From Pseudomonas endophytica (GTDB lineage: Bacteria; Pseudomonadota; Gammaproteobacteria; Pseudomonadales; Pseudomonadaceae): a DNA stretch of 64,000 bases. The stretch covers positions 148,308 through 212,307 of the forward strand of contig NZ_LLWH01000001.1 in NCBI RefSeq assembly GCF_001411475.1, written 5' to 3'. Under the pieces are notes generated by a model, which saw only the letters and a program-made list of their open reading frames with translations, made no database searches and was not told the DNA's origin. Below are positions 18,556 to 26,962 of this stretch, in pieces (within the stretch, counting starts at the first letter, position 1; the number at the start of each line of letters is the position of its first letter). The position numbers were made by a program, and so were the translations under genes.

Positions 18556-19314
18556 TTAGAACTTATAACTCACCGCCGTCTGCACGGTGCCTTGATTCAC
18601 ATCGCCCAGTTCTTGAACGATGCTGCTGTGCGCGGCAGAACCTACCAAATGTATCCAACTGGCACTGGCCACCAGCGACCAATGCTGCGCCAGCGGAATT
18701 TCAACGTTTTGGGTCAAGGTCACGTTCTGAAAACCGCCGCTCGCGTTGTAGGGTGAGAGGCCCGAAGCCTGAGCCTCACCAGCGTTCACACCAAAGAATG
18801 TCGAGGTTTGGCGGCCATCGGCAAAGTGAGCTGACAATTGGCTGCTGCCAATTACCCCGCCCCCCAGCGGATACCCTAACTCCCCGCCCACCTGCCCCAA
18901 TACGCCGCCCTGCCCACCGGCACCGCCCACCGCTTGACCAACTTGCGCGTATACCCGCCAGAAGTCCGCCGGGCTGTACTGCACAAAGCCGCCGAGTTGC
19001 GCCATGTCGGGCACATCGCGTAAACCTCGCAGCGAACCATTGGCCGTGCGGCCCGGCAAATAGTTGATAAACGGCCCGGCACTCCAGCCTTGGGTGTTGA
19101 GCGCACTCCACGTTAAGCCATCGTCAGTGTCCAAACTGAACTCGCCCCAATCCACATCGAAATAAGGCAGCGGCACGGTCTGGTAACGGCTGCCACTTGG
19201 GTCGTAGGGCTGATACCCCACCCCTGCTCCCACTTCGCCACTCGGGCCATCGCCCGCATGCGCGCCCGCGCTCAGCAAGGTGAGCAGTAAAAAAGCTGAC
19301 AAGGAGGTTTTCAT
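18556..19314 (-). CDS. MipA/OmpV-family outer-membrane protein
   Basis: This 252-residue protein has a clear signal peptide at residues 1-20 (MKTSLSAFLLLTLLSAGAHA). The mature part alternates polar and aromatic residues as expected of a beta-barrel, with GVGYQPYDPSGS early and a C-terminal VSYKF ending in phenylalanine, the outer-membrane assembly signal. The ATG at 19314 is preferred over an upstream in-frame start because of the signal peptide and a GGAG ribosome site. It is divergent from the sigma54 operon and shares its control region, so co-regulation is possible. The family's function is poorly defined (murein-enzyme scaffolding or porin roles are reported). Confidence 0.75.
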   Translation of the reverse strand: MKTSLSAFLLLTLLSAGAHAGDGPSGEVGAGVGYQPYDPSGSRYQTVPLPYFDVDWGEFSLDTDDGLTWSALNTQGWSAGPFINYLPGRTANGSLRGLRDVPDMAQLGGFVQYSPADFWRVYAQVGQAVGGAGGQGGVLGQVGGELGYPLGGGVIGSSQLSAHFADGRQTSTFFGVNAGEAQASGLSPYNASGGFQNVTLTQNVEIPLAQHWSLVASASWIHLVGSAAHSSIVQELGDVNQGTVQTAVSYKF

Positions 19315-19386
19315 CTTGGTGACTCCAAACACGTTCATGCGCGCATCAATTGCTTTTTTGGTCGAGCGACGCAAGCACTCATGTTG

Positions 19387-19413
19387 TTTGTAGCAAGCTA
19401 CAAAAATTGTAGC
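19387..19413. promoter_or_regulatory. Palindromic activator site upstream of the sigma54 operon
   Basis: TTTGTAGCAAGCTACAAA (19387-19404) is a perfect inverted repeat with a two-base centre. A third half-site, TTGTAGC (19407-19413), follows. It lies about 80 bp before the sigma54 promoter, a usual enhancer distance, and could bind the NtrC-type regulator encoded at the operon's end. Confidence 0.6.
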
Positions 19414-19475
19414 TCCATGCGACCAGTTTCCACGTTTGCGTCTGCAAAGCCCACGCCCGCAGGGCTTTGGCGAGT

Positions 19476-19491
19476 TGGCATAGTCAGTGCA
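19476..19491 (+). promoter_or_regulatory. Sigma54 (RpoN) promoter of the six-gene operon
   Basis: TGGCATAGTCAGTGCA keeps the GG and GC pairs with ten bases between, and matches the consensus at most other positions. It lies 48 bases before the first start codon. Confidence 0.7.
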
Positions 19492-19539
19492 ATCCCCTGT
19501 TTATGCGCAAGTGCGCTTCTCCTCAACAGGACAAAGCAG

Positions 19540-20235
19540 ATGATGCAATGGCATATCGTGTGTGACTTCGACGGGACCATCACCCGTACCGACGTCATCG
19601 ACAACATTCTTCAACGCTTCGCCGACCCGCATTGGGAAACGATCGAAGCGCAGTGGCTGCAAGGTGAAATAGGCTCGCGTGAATGCTTGAGCCGCCAGCT
19701 GTCGCTGGTAAAAGCCTCACCCGCCCAATTGTTGGCTTATTTCGACACGGTGCAGATTGACCCCGACTTCCCGGACTTTGTTGATCACGTCATCGGCCTC
19801 GGCGCCACCCTTGAAGTGGTCAGCGACGGCATCGAACAGGGCATCGCGCGCATTCTGGCGCGTCACTATGTGAGCCTGTTGCCGATCCTCGCCAACCGCC
19901 TGCGCCAAGTCGATCAGAACAGCTGGCGCATCGACTTCCCGTACGCCAGCGACGCCTGCCGTGCCGCTTCGGGCAATTGCAAATGCAAGTCCACCCCTAG
20001 CGGCAAACGTGTGCTGGTGATTGGCGATGGCCGCTCCGACATGTGCGTTGCCTCAAGCGCCGACTTTGTATTTGCCAAAGACAGCCTGGCCACTCATTGC
20101 GAACGCAACGGCATCCCGTATGCGCGCTTCGACTCTTTCGCTGAACTCCCAGCCTTGCTTGGCAAATTGCCGAGCAACGCCGTTAACGCCCCTCTTTACT
20201 CTCGTGACCAGCAGGAACTCTTCAATCATGTCTGA
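19540..20235 (+). CDS. HAD-IB phosphatase, MtnX-like
   Basis: This cytoplasmic phosphatase has 231 residues from tandem ATGs at 19540/19543. HAD motif I CDFDGT holds the nucleophile Asp9 and Asp11; motif II is in VVSDG; motif III/IV is GDGRSD. A cysteine cluster (DACRAASGNCKCK) near residue 150 resembles the CGxCK-type loop of MtnX-like phosphatases. The substrate is a small phosphate ester that cannot be named. The AGGA ribosome site near 19527 and the conserved beginning decide this start over a longer frame. First gene of the operon; its last eight bases overlap the aminotransferase gene. Confidence 0.8.
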   Translation: MMQWHIVCDFDGTITRTDVIDNILQRFADPHWETIEAQWLQGEIGSRECLSRQLSLVKASPAQLLAYFDTVQIDPDFPDFVDHVIGLGATLEVVSDGIEQGIARILARHYVSLLPILANRLRQVDQNSWRIDFPYASDACRAASGNCKCKSTPSGKRVLVIGDGRSDMCVASSADFVFAKDSLATHCERNGIPYARFDSFAELPALLGKLPSNAVNAPLYSRDQQELFNHV

Positions 20236-21622
20236 TATCCGAATCGCTAGCGCTGAAGACCAGATTCTTCTAGATAAAGAAGCCAAATACTGCTCGTACG
20301 GTGACACCGTTCACTACATCGAACCTCCACGCATTTTTAGCCGTTGCGAAGGCTCTTACGTATGGGACACCGAAGGCCAGGCTTACCTTGATTTGCAAAT
20401 GTGGTATTCGGCGGTGAATTTCGGTTACGCCAACCCACGCCTGAACAACGCGTTGATTCAACAGATCGACACCCTGCCGCAGATCGCCAGCCAATACCTG
20501 CACAAAGGCAAGATCGAGCTGTCGGAGCGTATTGCGGTCGACGCCAAGAATAAGTTTGGCCTCGACGGCCGTGTTCACTTCAACGTCGGCGGCTCGCAGT
20601 CCATAGAAGACTCATTAAAAGTGGTACGTAACGCCAGTAACGGTAAGAGCCTGATGTTCGCGTTTGAAGGCGGCTATCACGGTCGGACCTTGGGCGCATC
20701 CTCAATCACCTCAAGCTACCGCTACCGTCGTCGTTATGGCCACTTTGGTGAACGCGCCAACTTTATCCCGTTTCCCTACCACTTCCGCGGCCCTAAAGGC
20801 ATGAGCAAGGAAGAGTACGGCAGCCACTGTGTGCAGCAATTCGCGCGTTTATTTGAAACCGAATACAACGGTGTGTGGGACCCCAAAGTGGGCCAAAGCG
20901 AATACGCCGCGTTTTACGTCGAGCCGATCCAAGGCACGGGTGGTTACGTTATTCCACCGATGAACTTTTACCGCGAACTTAAGCAAGTGCTGGATCAGCA
21001 CGGCATTTTGATGGTGGTCGACGAAATCCAAATGGGCTTTTGGCGTACCGGTAAGCTGTGGTCGATTGAACACTTCGACGTTAAACCTGACGTAATCGTA
21101 TTCGGTAAGGCATTAACCAACGGCCTCAACCCGCTAGGCGGCATCTGGGCCCGTGAAGAACTGATTAACCCTAAAGTGTTCCCGCCGGGCTCGACACACT
21201 CCACGTTCGCCTCCAACCCGCTGGGCACCGCGGTCGGCTTGGAAATGTTCAAGATGACCAGCGAAATCGACTACGGCGCCATGGTCATGGAAAAGGGCAG
21301 ATACTTCCTCGCCGGTCTGCAAGAGCTGCAAAAGCGTTACCCGATCATTGGCGACGTCGACGGTCTGGGCCTCGCCCTGCGCTGCGAAATCTGCGCCGCT
21401 GACGGCTTTACGCCAGACAAAGCCACCCTGGACTTCATGGTTGAAGAAGGCATGAAGGGTGACATTGAAATCGACGGCAAGCGTTTGGGACTGATTCTGG
21501 ACGTGGGCGGCTACTACAAAAACGTCATCACCTTGGCGCCGTCGCTGGAAATAAGCTATGCGCAAATCGACTTGGGCTTGGCCCTGCTCGACCGACTGCT
21601 GCACCGGGCGATGAAACGGTGA
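20228..21622 (+). CDS. Class III PLP-dependent aminotransferase
   Basis: This 464-residue fold-type I aminotransferase is of the omega-amino-acid/acetylornithine class. The cofactor-binding features are GGSQS (121-125), GGYHG (149-153, stacking), VVDEIQMG with Asp265, and the Schiff-base Lys294 in VFGKALTNGL. The ATG at 20228 sits inside the end of the HAD gene; a longer in-frame extension upstream would overlap that gene and is not credible. The reaction is amino transfer to or from a carbonyl on a primary carbon; the substrate is unknown. Third-party pathways such as GABA or diamine breakdown are not supported by the neighbours. Confidence 0.88.
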   Translation: MSDIRIASAEDQILLDKEAKYCSYGDTVHYIEPPRIFSRCEGSYVWDTEGQAYLDLQMWYSAVNFGYANPRLNNALIQQIDTLPQIASQYLHKGKIELSERIAVDAKNKFGLDGRVHFNVGGSQSIEDSLKVVRNASNGKSLMFAFEGGYHGRTLGASSITSSYRYRRRYGHFGERANFIPFPYHFRGPKGMSKEEYGSHCVQQFARLFETEYNGVWDPKVGQSEYAAFYVEPIQGTGGYVIPPMNFYRELKQVLDQHGILMVVDEIQMGFWRTGKLWSIEHFDVKPDVIVFGKALTNGLNPLGGIWAREELINPKVFPPGSTHSTFASNPLGTAVGLEMFKMTSEIDYGAMVMEKGRYFLAGLQELQKRYPIIGDVDGLGLALRCEICAADGFTPDKATLDFMVEEGMKGDIEIDGKRLGLILDVGGYYKNVITLAPSLEISYAQIDLGLALLDRLLHRAMKR

Positions 21623-22485
21623 TCGCGTCAGAGATCGACTTGGGCGAAGGCGACGCCGGTTTCGTTCTCGGCACAGGCGAGGTCGGGGTCTTATTGATCC
21701 ACGGCCTCACCGGCACCCCGACGGAACTTCGTCGGGTCGCTCAGGGCTTGGCCAAAGACGGAACCTGCACAGTCTACGTGCCGACCTTGGCCGGGCACTG
21801 CGGTGACAACAGCGACCTGCAAGCCACGGGCTGGCAAGACTGGTACGAAGGGGTGCGCAAAACCTTTGTCGAGATTCGCCGGCGTCACCAACAGGTGTTT
21901 GTCGGCGGTTTGTCGATGGGGGCGGTGATGTCGATGTACGTCGCTAGCGAACACCCAAGCCAAGTCGCCGGTTTGCTGATGTACTCCACCACCTTGCGCT
22001 ACGACGGTTGGAGCATCAACAAACTGGCGTTCCTGACTCCGTTACTGATGGCGATACCCGGCGGTGTGCACTTGTGCAGCTTTGAAGAAAAACCGCCCTA
22101 CGGCATCAAAAACGAACGCTTGAGGGCGATTGTCGAACGGCAGATGAAAGCGGGCGAAAGCAGCAATGCCGGGTTGTTAACCATGGAGGGCGTGACTGTT
22201 CGCGAACTGCATCGGATGAACGCGGTGGTGAAAAAACGCATGCCGTCGATCAACACACCCGCGCTGGTGGTGCACTCCCTTGAAGACGACATCACTAGTC
22301 GCTGGAACGCCGACTATGTTGAGCGCCACCTCGGTGGCCCGGTGACCAAAGTGTTCCTCGACAACTGCTACCACATGATCACCGTCGACCTGCAATACCG
22401 CCGGGTGATCGACTTAAGCGTCGCCTTTATCAAAAAGAACAGCCCAGCGTCACAGCCACCGATTGAGTATTTGCAACAAGCCTGA
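21619..22485 (+). CDS. Alpha/beta-hydrolase, carboxylesterase/monoacylglycerol-lipase type
   Basis: This 288-residue serine hydrolase begins at GTG 21619, which overlaps the aminotransferase stop by four bases. The oxyanion loop is HGLTGTP (28-34), the nucleophile Ser99 in GLSMG, the acid Asp223 or Asp224 in HSLEDD, and the catalytic His252 in CYHMI. The layout resembles the Est30/thermostable carboxylesterase group. It has no signal peptide, so it acts in the cytoplasm. In this context it may cut an ester or act as an editing or transfer enzyme on the operon's product; that is inference. Confidence 0.8.
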   Translation: MIASEIDLGEGDAGFVLGTGEVGVLLIHGLTGTPTELRRVAQGLAKDGTCTVYVPTLAGHCGDNSDLQATGWQDWYEGVRKTFVEIRRRHQQVFVGGLSMGAVMSMYVASEHPSQVAGLLMYSTTLRYDGWSINKLAFLTPLLMAIPGGVHLCSFEEKPPYGIKNERLRAIVERQMKAGESSNAGLLTMEGVTVRELHRMNAVVKKRMPSINTPALVVHSLEDDITSRWNADYVERHLGGPVTKVFLDNCYHMITVDLQYRRVIDLSVAFIKKNSPASQPPIEYLQQA

Positions 22486-22500
22486 CCCCAAGGATGCCTC

Positions 22501-23625
22501 ATGATTACCGCCCAAGCCTTTTCATCCATTCAGGCCATCGAGCGCGACGTCCGGAATGATTGTTTTCCAGATGCTCTTGAGGATTGTGATTACATCATGG
22601 CGGTGGAAAACTCTGGTATTGAGGGCTTCGAATGGCGTTACCTGACGCTGTTTGAAGGCTCAACCCTGATTGCGGCGGCGACTGCATTTACCACCCGCTA
22701 TCGGCTCGACACCACGGTTCAAGGCCTCAGTAAGCGCTTTACCGAGCAACTTAACCGCGCGCTGCCTGGGCTGATGCAGTTGCCGCTTTACGCCATCGGC
22801 TCGCCGGTCACAGAACAGTGCAACGCGGGCACTGCCAGCCATATTCCAGCCTCAGAGCGCCCAGCGCTGCTCGCTCAATTGCTGGCTTTGGCGCACCGTG
22901 ACGCGGCCCAACTGGGCATCGGTTTGATCGCCGTCAAAGATGTGCCCAGCCACGACAACGACTGGTCGCAAAGCTGCCAAGCCGCAGGGTTTGAGTCGAT
23001 GCCCAGCTTGCCCAGCGCCCTGCTGCCAGTGCCCTACAGCTCGGTAGAGCGTTACCTTGAGGCTCTGGGTAAATCTACTCGCAAAGACATGCGCCGCAAG
23101 CTGCGTGCGCCAGAGCCGCGTGTGGAATGGCGCAACCAGATTGACGACGTGTTGCCCGAGGTTATGCGCCTGTACGAAGCCACGCTGGGGCGCAGTGATT
23201 TGCAGTTTGAACGCTTACCCCCCGCTTATTTCACCGGTATTCTCCAGCAACTGGATAACCGGGCACGGTGCGTGTTGTATTGGATTGAAAATGAGTTGGT
23301 TGCTTTCAATCTGGTCCTGATTGACGAGCACCGTCTGATCGACAAGTTTTTTGGCCACGACCTTACACTCAGCCGAGAGTACAACTTGTATTTCAGAAGC
23401 TGGGTCGTGAATATCGACTACTGTATTCGCAACAACATAGCGCTATACGAATGCGGCCAGGCCGGCTACGCCAGCAAGATACGTCTGGGCTGTACCTTTC
23501 AAAACAACTTACTGTTCTTTCGTCATCGCAATCGGTTGATCAACGGCGTGCTCAAAATGGTCAAACTGTTTATTCGCCCTGATCGCCATGACCCTGCTCT
23601 GGCTGCCGCAATAAGCGAGTCATAA
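22501..23625 (+). CDS. GNAT/FemAB-like acyl or aminoacyl transferase
   Basis: This 374-residue protein has a two-lobe GNAT arrangement like the BioF2/FemAB group. The central pattern YLEALGKSTRKDMRRKLR (about 185-202) is the typical lead into the second lobe, and the C-terminal lobe has LYECGQAGYASKIRLGC. Such enzymes join an acyl or aminoacyl group to an amine. The ATG follows AAGGATG. It lies 15 bases after the hydrolase gene and its stop shares one base with the kinase start. The donor and acceptor are not known; ceramide-synthase-like or peptidoglycan-interpeptide roles are alternatives without direct support. Confidence 0.65.
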   Translation: MITAQAFSSIQAIERDVRNDCFPDALEDCDYIMAVENSGIEGFEWRYLTLFEGSTLIAAATAFTTRYRLDTTVQGLSKRFTEQLNRALPGLMQLPLYAIGSPVTEQCNAGTASHIPASERPALLAQLLALAHRDAAQLGIGLIAVKDVPSHDNDWSQSCQAAGFESMPSLPSALLPVPYSSVERYLEALGKSTRKDMRRKLRAPEPRVEWRNQIDDVLPEVMRLYEATLGRSDLQFERLPPAYFTGILQQLDNRARCVLYWIENELVAFNLVLIDEHRLIDKFFGHDLTLSREYNLYFRSWVVNIDYCIRNNIALYECGQAGYASKIRLGCTFQNNLLFFRHRNRLINGVLKMVKLFIRPDRHDPALAAAISES

Positions 23626-25385
23626 TGCCCATCACGCCTGAATCATCGCGCAAACCCCAGCCCTTCAAGGTGTCGCGCTGGACGGTACAGCGCAAATTAC
23701 TCTTGGCTTTTTGGCTAGTCAGCGTCGTCCCCACCATGATCGCCGCTGAACTGGCCGCCACCACCTTGTCGCAGATTTTCGACAGTAACGTTCGGGTCTG
23801 GCTGCAAGAGTCGACCAAAATCGTCAAAGACGAGATCAGCGAAATCCTTCAGGACAACGCCCGTGTCGCCAAACTGTTCTTGCAGTACACCCATCCGCCG
23901 TCCAGCCATACAACCCCCAACCCCGACTCGCTCACCGCAGATATAGCCGACGCCATAGGCATTGATGTGGTGGCGTTAATTCGCGATAGCGACCATAAAG
24001 TGGTGTTCAGCACGGCCAGCGACAACATCGTCGACCAGATCAGCCTGGCCCCCAACGCCGTCTTGCAAACCATCAACGTCGGCGGCGTACCGACCGGCAC
24101 CGTGGTGTCGACCTTCACTACCTCGCAGGGCGGCGTGGACTACGAGCTATTGGTCGCGACGTACATGGACAGCAGCTTCCTGACCAGCGTGGCCGATGTG
24201 CATTCACTCGACCTGCGGCTGTACCTGTCCAACGCTGACGGTTTTGCCGAGATTTTCTCCAGTCAGCATTTTGATGACCGTACGCCCATACTCTCCCACA
24301 GCATCGAAAAGACCCTGCGTGAAACCAAGCTGCCCAGCGAGCAATTCACCAGCCGATACAGCGGCTTGTACTGGCCCATTTTTAATGACAACGGGGAGTT
24401 GCAAGGTGTGATCTACAGCGGTTTGCTGCGTCACACCAGCCTCGTCGGGCGGGTCAACCAAACCAACTTGTTCGTGCTGATCTTTTTGCTCGGTTCGCTG
24501 TTCTCACTGACCGTTGGCTGGTGGGTGTCAAAACGACTGACGCGCCCGGTACGCGCTTTGGCCGAAGGCGTACGCGCGGTCACGGCGGGCGATTACCGAC
24601 AGCGAGTCGGCGTATCGGGGCACGATGAATTGGCTGAATTAAGCAGCACCTTCAACCATATGACGGCGCGACTGGGCGAGTTACAGCACCTCGAAGCTCA
24701 ACTGCGTCGACGTGACCGCCTGCATGCCTTAGGTGAAGTGGCAATGGGCTTGGCCCATGAGATCCGCAACCCGCTGGGTATTATCAAAACTGCGACCCAA
24801 TTACTGCATCGCAGGGCCGACCTTGGCGAAACCGACAAGCGCCATCTGCACTACGTGGTCAGTGAAGTGACGCGGATTAACGAGCTGATTACCGAGTTCC
24901 TCGACTTTGCCAAACCCAGCGCACCGGTGCGTTCACAACAGCCCGCACGGCCATTGGTCGACGATATTTTAGGTTTCTGCGAACCCGAGCTGAAAAGCCA
25001 CAATGTCGAGGCCCATATTGACGATCAAGCCCCTGATGCGACCCTTTATGCAGACACTGGGCAGTTGAAACAGGCGTGCCTGAACCTGATTATCAACGCC
25101 ATCGACGCGATGCCCGAAGGTGGGCACCTGACTGTGCGTATTGCTCAGGATGACAGCGGCGATACCGTATTGAGCATTAGCGACACTGGCCAAGGTATTG
25201 AACCTGACATGATCGAGCGAATTTTCACCCCATTTGTCACCACAAAAGCCTCGGGCACAGGGTTAGGTTTGCCCAAAGTATTCTCGATCATGGAAAACCA
25301 TGACGGTCGTGTTGAATGCATCAGCGAAAAAGGTGCTGGCACCACCTTCAACTTGTACATCCCGGCTCATGGAGGGAATGAGTGA
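23625..25385 (+). CDS. Membrane sensor histidine kinase
   Basis: This 586-residue kinase has TM1 at about 25-47, a periplasmic sensor of about 230 residues, TM2 at about 281-302 followed by HAMP (RLTRPVRALAEGVRAV), then HisKA with His378 in AHEIRNPLGI. The HATPase domain has NLIINAIDAM, DTGQGI and GTGLGL. No known ligand motif was recognised in the sensor. It is translated from the end of the transferase gene and overlaps the response regulator by four bases, so the signal it senses is likely tied to the product or substrate of the operon. Confidence 0.9.
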   Translation: MPITPESSRKPQPFKVSRWTVQRKLLLAFWLVSVVPTMIAAELAATTLSQIFDSNVRVWLQESTKIVKDEISEILQDNARVAKLFLQYTHPPSSHTTPNPDSLTADIADAIGIDVVALIRDSDHKVVFSTASDNIVDQISLAPNAVLQTINVGGVPTGTVVSTFTTSQGGVDYELLVATYMDSSFLTSVADVHSLDLRLYLSNADGFAEIFSSQHFDDRTPILSHSIEKTLRETKLPSEQFTSRYSGLYWPIFNDNGELQGVIYSGLLRHTSLVGRVNQTNLFVLIFLLGSLFSLTVGWWVSKRLTRPVRALAEGVRAVTAGDYRQRVGVSGHDELAELSSTFNHMTARLGELQHLEAQLRRRDRLHALGEVAMGLAHEIRNPLGIIKTATQLLHRRADLGETDKRHLHYVVSEVTRINELITEFLDFAKPSAPVRSQQPARPLVDDILGFCEPELKSHNVEAHIDDQAPDATLYADTGQLKQACLNLIINAIDAMPEGGHLTVRIAQDDSGDTVLSISDTGQGIEPDMIERIFTPFVTTKASGTGLGLPKVFSIMENHDGRVECISEKGAGTTFNLYIPAHGGNE

Positions 25386-26776
25386 TGAGCCATAACCTAT
25401 TGGTCGTCGACGATGAACCCAAACTGTGTGACCTGCTCAGCTCGGCGCTGTCCCAGAACGACGTTCAAGTGTTTACCGCAAGCAACGGTCTGCAAGCCTT
25501 GGCCATGCTTGAGCAGGAAGACATCGACCTGGTGATCAGCGACTGGCGTATGCCGGGGATGGACGGCCCGCAGTTACTGGCCGAGGTCAAACTGCGCTAC
25601 CCGCAATTACCGGTGATCGTGATGACGGCCTACAGCACGGTGAAAAACGCCGTACAGTCGATGCGCAACGGCGCCTACGACTACATAGCCAAACCCTTCG
25701 ACATCGACGAACTCGATATCACCGTCAGCAAAGCCCTGCAATTTCGCGACATCCTGCGCGACAACGCGCGCATGCGCGCCGAGCTTGATGAGCATCAGCA
25801 GATAGACAGTTTGGTCGGCGATAGCCCGAGTTTTCGTCGCGTGCTGCACGCCATCGACTCCGTACGCGACAGCAATGCCACCATTTTGCTGACCGGCGAA
25901 AGCGGCACCGGCAAAGAGATGGTGGCGCGGGCCATTCATCGACACGGTAGCCGTGCTGACAAACCCTTTGTCGCGGTTAACTGTGCGGCCATTCCTGAAG
26001 GGCTACTAGAAAGCGAGATGTTTGGCCATCGCAAAGGCGCGTTTACCGGCGCACTGGCTGACCGGGTCGGGCGTTTTATGCAGGCCGATAAAGGCACGTT
26101 ATTTCTCGATGAAGTGGGCGATATGCCGTTGGCCTTGCAGGCCAAAATTTTGCGAGCCCTGCAAGAGCGCGTGATTGAACCTGTTGGCGACTCCCGTGAG
26201 CGCAAAGTGGACGTGCGGGTGATTGCTGCGACCAACAAAAACTTGCTGGCGGCTGTGGCCAACAAAGAGTTTCGTGAGGACCTGTACTACCGCTTAAATG
26301 TCTTCCCAATCCCACTGCCTGCCTTGCGCGAGCGCGTGGAAGACATTGCGCCACTGGCGCGGCACTTTGCCCACAGCTTGGGAGCCACGGCGGGCAAAAG
26401 GATCACCGGATTTAGCCCGAGCGCGTTACAAGCAATGATGACGTACACCTGGCCAGGGAATATTCGTGAACTGCAAAACTGCGTCGAGCGCGCCACCATC
26501 GTCGCCAACAGCGGCACGATTGAAGACAGCGATTTACCGCCTTACCTGTTCAGCGCTCAGCCCTTACAGAACAGCGACCTGATAACCCCGTCAGTAAGCG
26601 TACCGCCTGACCTAGAAGCCGCCTTGGCCGAGGTAGAAAAGGCTTACATCTTGGCAGCCTTACAACAAGCGCAAGGGGTGCAGGCGGCGGCAGCGCAATT
26701 GATCGGTATTTCAGAAAGGAGCTTTTGGTATCGCCTGAAAAAGCTCGATATTCATGTCGATAAAATTGTCAGGTGA
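25382..26776 (+). CDS. NtrC-class sigma54 response regulator
   Basis: About 464 residues from GTG 25382 (ATG 25385 is the next codon). The receiver has Asp54 in VISDWRMPG and the conserved Lys in IAKPF. The AAA+ domain has Walker A GESGTGKE, a canonical GAFTGA loop, and LFLDEVGDMP as Walker B. The C-terminal Fis-like helix-turn-helix is in QAAAAQLIGISERSFWYRLKK. It should activate sigma54 promoters; the site at 19476 with the palindrome at 19387 is the obvious target, giving an autoregulated operon. It is the last gene before a REP element. Confidence 0.92.
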   Translation: MMSHNLLVVDDEPKLCDLLSSALSQNDVQVFTASNGLQALAMLEQEDIDLVISDWRMPGMDGPQLLAEVKLRYPQLPVIVMTAYSTVKNAVQSMRNGAYDYIAKPFDIDELDITVSKALQFRDILRDNARMRAELDEHQQIDSLVGDSPSFRRVLHAIDSVRDSNATILLTGESGTGKEMVARAIHRHGSRADKPFVAVNCAAIPEGLLESEMFGHRKGAFTGALADRVGRFMQADKGTLFLDEVGDMPLALQAKILRALQERVIEPVGDSRERKVDVRVIAATNKNLLAAVANKEFREDLYYRLNVFPIPLPALRERVEDIAPLARHFAHSLGATAGKRITGFSPSALQAMMTYTWPGNIRELQNCVERATIVANSGTIEDSDLPPYLFSAQPLQNSDLITPSVSVPPDLEAALAEVEKAYILAALQQAQGVQAAAAQLIGISERSFWYRLKKLDIHVDKIVR

Positions 26777-26844
26777 CGCTGAGCGGTAGGCGTTGAGGAT
26801 CGGTGTTCGATTGCGCGAAACCCATTGAACACCGAAAAGCCCTG

Positions 26845-26910
26845 CGTAGGAGCAAGCTTGCTCGCGATCTTTCAAAGATCAAAAGATCGCAGCCTTCGGC
26901 AGCTCCTACG
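26845..26910. repeat. REP palindrome between converging genes
   Basis: Outer arms CGTAGGAGC and GCTCCTACG; the inner part pairs GCGATCTTT with AAAGATC and AAAAGATCGC. It lies between the response-regulator gene and the converging metE. Confidence 0.8.
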
Positions 26911-26962
26911 GGGGTTTCAGCGTTTTTGCAGGCGGTGACGGCCTGCGGGTTGCGCGGGCGGG

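Noticed and set aside
20021..20227. An N-terminal extension of the class III aminotransferase
   Set aside because: It would run inside the HAD phosphatase gene in another frame and has no family similarity; the ATG at 20228 begins the typical protein.
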